From positions 1 through 8,967 of the forward strand of contig CANFQR010000035.1 in NCBI GenBank assembly GCA_947449125.1: DNA of 8,967 nt, given 5' to 3'. This DNA comes from Bacteroidota bacterium (GTDB lineage: Bacteria > Bacteroidota > Bacteroidia > B-17B0 > Aurantibacillaceae). Positions within the stretch are counted from its first letter, which is position 1, and each line of letters starts with the position of its first letter. Under the pieces are notes generated by a model. The model saw nothing but the letters and a program-made list of their open reading frames with translations. It was not told the DNA's origin and did not search any database. Of this stretch, positions 7,089 through 8,967 are shown piece by piece. Made by a program: the position numbers and the translations under genes.

Positions 7089-7880
7089 ATGATGAGCCAC
7101 AACTTTTCGGAATTAAAATTACTAATCATCATAGGCGTTTTAATAACGCTGTTTTTAGGAATCTTGGTAATTTTATTCATCATTTATTTCCAAAGAAAAA
7201 TGCTCTTAAAAGAAAAAAAAATTAAAGAAATTGAGCGCGAAAAAGAATTACAAATGGTTAAAGCAACGATTGAGGCTGAAGAAAAACAAAAAGAAAAAAT
7301 CGTTAATAATCTTCATGATGAAATTAAACCATTATTAGTATTACTAAAGCATAATATTGATAAGAATACTGTCAAAAGCAATAGTAAACCTGAACTTGAA
7401 TTAATAGATAAAATAATTGAAGGAATAAGAACATCATGTTTAGATTTAATCCCTGCTTTTTTATCAAAATTCGGGCTAGCTAAGTCTCTTGAAGATTACT
7501 TAATTAAACTTGACAGCGGTAATGATATAGTAACCGAATTTGAAAACAAAATAAATGATACCGAATTAAATAAATTTACAAAAGAAGACATACTTAATAT
7601 TTATAGGATTTGTCTTGAAACAACAAGTAATCTTATTAAATACTCGGACTGTTCTTTTTTGAAAATAAAAATTGAAAGCTCAGATGACAAATTGATTATT
7701 AGCTTCTTCCATAATGGAATTTTAATAAGCAATCATAAAATAAATGAATTAACCGAGAATTCTAAAGGATTAGGATTAAAATCGCTTAAAACAAGAACTT
7801 TAATTTTAAATGCAACTATAGATTATTCAATAGAACAAAATAATCCGGCTGTTAAATTTAGTATTCCGTTTCCACTATGA
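7089..7880 (+). CDS. Sensor histidine kinase, NarX/LiaS-type (HisKA_3-like), one membrane helix
   Basis: A 263-residue kinase that should autophosphorylate on His and pass the phosphate to the regulator encoded next to it. A short N-terminus leads to one strong transmembrane helix (about 10-34), then a charged, probably coiled-coil linker (36-72). The phospho-acceptor motif is NNLHDEIKPLL (73-83), with H76 followed by D77-E78 as in HisKA_3 kinases. The HATPase domain covers about 165-263: an N-box with E177 and N181 in ETTSNLIKYS, and a G2 box in GLGLKSLKTR (227-236). The G1 box is degenerate: H208-N209-G210-I211-L212 stands where D-x-G-x-G is usual. There is no periplasmic or PAS/GAF sensor domain, so the stimulus must reach it through the membrane segment or a partner. 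Two adjacent ATGs (7089, 7092) are possible starts differing by one Met. The stop overlaps the next gene by ATGA. Confidence 0.87.
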   Translation: MMSHNFSELKLLIIIGVLITLFLGILVILFIIYFQRKMLLKEKKIKEIEREKELQMVKATIEAEEKQKEKIVNNLHDEIKPLLVLLKHNIDKNTVKSNSKPELELIDKIIEGIRTSCLDLIPAFLSKFGLAKSLEDYLIKLDSGNDIVTEFENKINDTELNKFTKEDILNIYRICLETTSNLIKYSDCSFLKIKIESSDDKLIISFFHNGILISNHKINELTENSKGLGLKSLKTRTLILNATIDYSIEQNNPAVKFSIPFPL

Positions 7881-8524
7881 ATAAAATAATAAAACTTGGC
7901 ATTGCCGAGGATCATTTAGTATTAAGACAAGGCATAATTTCGTTATTAAATGATTATGAAAACATTGAAGTTATTTTTGATGTGAACAATGGTAAAGAAT
8001 TACTTGACGCCATAAAAAACAACAAACCAGATATTGTACTATTGGATATAGAAATGCCTATAATGGACGGCAAAGAATCCTTAGAAAAAATCAAATTAAA
8101 TTACCCTGATGTAAAAGTTATTATTATGAGCATGCATTTTGAAGATGTTTTTATTTATGAATTTATTAAAAACGGAGCTTGTGCATTTCTAGCAAAACAA
8201 TGCAGTATTGATAGTTTGGTTGATGCGATCCACAACGTTTATATTATGGGCCATTATTTCGACACTAAGGTTTCGGAAGCAATGGCTAATATGATTAAAA
8301 AAAACACAACATCAAATACTATAATTAACGATGCTATTTTTACTTCGCGCGAGCTTAATATTATTAAGTTAATTTGCAAACGAAAAACCAATAAAGAAAT
8401 TGCCGAAGAACTTGAATTAAGTGTAAGAACGGTTGAGGGTCACAGGTATAATATTTCAAAAAAAACAGGCATTAATAATGCCTTAGATTTAGTTGATTTT
8501 GCAACCAAACAAAAGATTTTGTGA
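7877..8524 (+). CDS. NarL/FixJ-type response regulator (REC + LuxR HTH)
   Basis: A 215-residue transcription factor. The receiver domain (about 4-122) has the acidic pocket E11-D12, the phosphorylated Asp D57 in LLDIEMPIMDG, the switch Ser85 and the conserved Lys107. The usual Pro after that Lys is replaced by Gln. A linker of about 30 residues leads to a LuxR-type helix-turn-helix (about 154-212): FTSRELNIIKLI, then TNKEIAEELELSVRTVEGHR (171-190), with NKEIA and the SVRTVEGH recognition helix intact. Phosphorylation by the overlapping kinase should promote dimerisation and DNA binding. The ATG at 7877 overlaps the kinase stop (ATGA), so the two are co-translated and form a cognate pair. Its target genes cannot be read here; autoregulation from the 7026-7088 region is possible, but no operator-like inverted repeat was found there. 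It converges on the minus-strand glycosyltransferase, 27 bases away. Confidence 0.94.
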   Translation: MNKIIKLGIAEDHLVLRQGIISLLNDYENIEVIFDVNNGKELLDAIKNNKPDIVLLDIEMPIMDGKESLEKIKLNYPDVKVIIMSMHFEDVFIYEFIKNGACAFLAKQCSIDSLVDAIHNVYIMGHYFDTKVSEAMANMIKKNTTSNTIINDAIFTSRELNIIKLICKRKTNKEIAEELELSVRTVEGHRYNISKKTGINNALDLVDFATKQKIL

Positions 8525-8551
8525 TATCATTTTTAGATTACTGCAAGTGAA

Positions 8552-8967
8552 TTAATCATTAATAATATCAATTAATTGTCGGCAATTATTAAAATTATTA
8601 AAATGAAAAACCAAATTTTTACGTTCAGTGAAATTAAATTGCGAAAAGTCTTTACCAATAAAAAAATTTATCATTTTAATAAATTCCAAAGGCTCGTTAG
8701 CAACTATTAAACTGTCATTTTCTTTAATACCGGTGCCAACTGTCATATTTGAGTTGCATATTACAAATCGTCCTTTAAATAACACATTCAATAACTTTAA
8801 TTTTAAGCCGGTGGGTTGTTTAGTGTGCAAAATGTGCAACTGGGCTTCTCTAATTAACTCATTCATGTTATTACTATCCGGACTTGTAATTAATTCTATA
8901 TGGTTATAATTTTTAATGGCATTAAACAATATTTCAGGAGGATTTAAACCTGCAATAATTACCTTAT
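8552..8967 (-). CDS. Group-1 (GT4-like) glycosyltransferase, C-terminal part, 5' end outside window
   Basis: The minus-strand frame stops at TAA (8552-8554) and stays open to the window edge; the last whole codon is 8963-8965. Read from the edge it begins KVIIAGLNPPEILFNAIKN. This is the strand-and-loop of a GT-B C-terminal Rossmann half (hydrophobic strand, then AG and P), followed by a region with PDSNNMNELIREAQLHIL. Then comes GLKLKLLNVLFKGRFVICN, a version of the G-x-K-x-K-hhh-x-h...GR-hhh-N segment common in group-1 glycosyltransferases. About 137 residues are present, roughly the last third of a typical 350-400-residue enzyme. The E-x(7)-E motif is not obvious in this part. Such enzymes are cytoplasmic or membrane-associated and build surface glycans; donor and acceptor are unknown. 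A TTG at 8927-8929 could be taken as a start, but coding clearly continues upstream of it. Confidence 0.72.
   Translation of the reverse strand, partial: KVIIAGLNPPEILFNAIKNYNHIELITSPDSNNMNELIREAQLHILHTKQPTGLKLKLLNVLFKGRFVICNSNMTVGTGIKENDSLIVANEPLEFIKMINFFIGKDFSQFNFTERKNLVFHFNNFNNCRQLIDIIND

Noticed and set aside
8522..8529. Perfect palindrome TGATATCA at the regulator stop codon
   Set aside because: It is only 8 bases with no loop or following T run. It cannot act as an intrinsic terminator and is expected by chance in AT-rich DNA.
8628..8909. 93-codon plus-strand open frame
   Set aside because: It is antisense to the glycosyltransferase, whose minus-strand frame shows clear family motifs. 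The plus-strand product resembles nothing I know.
8927..8929. TTG as the start codon of the minus-strand glycosyltransferase
   Set aside because: The frame stays open upstream to the window edge, and the upstream codons read as the typical hydrophobic strand plus AG..P loop of the same fold. The gene therefore begins outside the window.

Overview
The window looks like chromosomal DNA from a member of the Bacteroidota. The DNA is very AT-rich. No gene start has a clear Shine-Dalgarno purine block; the leaders are A/T-rich instead. The gene content also fits the phylum: a PorT-like outer-membrane barrel, a 14-helix CAT-type permease, a short one-helix histidine kinase paired with a NarL-type regulator, and a group-1 glycosyltransferase of the kind common in this phylum. 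No tRNA, rRNA, CRISPR array, insertion sequence or phage gene is visible.

Layout. (1) Bases 2-2262 hold the end of an unrecognised gene, a GNAT acetyltransferase and a large polytopic membrane protein of glycosyltransferase/polymerase character. They are packed with a 3-base gap and a 4-base ATGA overlap, so they are probably one transcript. (2) After 59 bases, an amino-acid permease, an NADP-type short-chain dehydrogenase and an outer-membrane beta-barrel follow at 2- and 3-base gaps (2322-5545), again operon-like. (3) After 78 bases that contain a fair match to the Bacteroidota promoter consensus comes a class V PLP-dependent aminotransferase with a twin-arginine N-terminus (5624-6934). (4) The 154 bases after it are not empty. 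They hold what reads as the out-of-frame C-terminal tail of a RidA-family enamine/imine deaminase, apparently the residue of a deleted gene. (5) A histidine kinase/response regulator pair overlapping by ATGA occupies 7089-8524. (6) A glycosyltransferase fragment on the minus strand converges on it, 27 bases away, and runs off the right edge.

How the genes may work together. The permease and the YdfG-like reductase could handle an amino or hydroxy acid, but the substrate is not readable from sequence. The RidA remnant beside a PLP enzyme makes biochemical sense, because RidA proteins hydrolyse reactive enamines and imines released by PLP enzymes. This suggests an ancestral aminotransferase-RidA pair that has lost its second member here. 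The two-component pair has no visible sensory domain and its target is unknown.

Most of the window is ordinary. The points most worth a second look are the RidA relic, the Tat-like leader on the PLP enzyme, the central non-membrane domain of the 501-residue membrane protein, and the degenerate ATP-binding G1 box of the kinase. I saw no convincing new multi-gene system.
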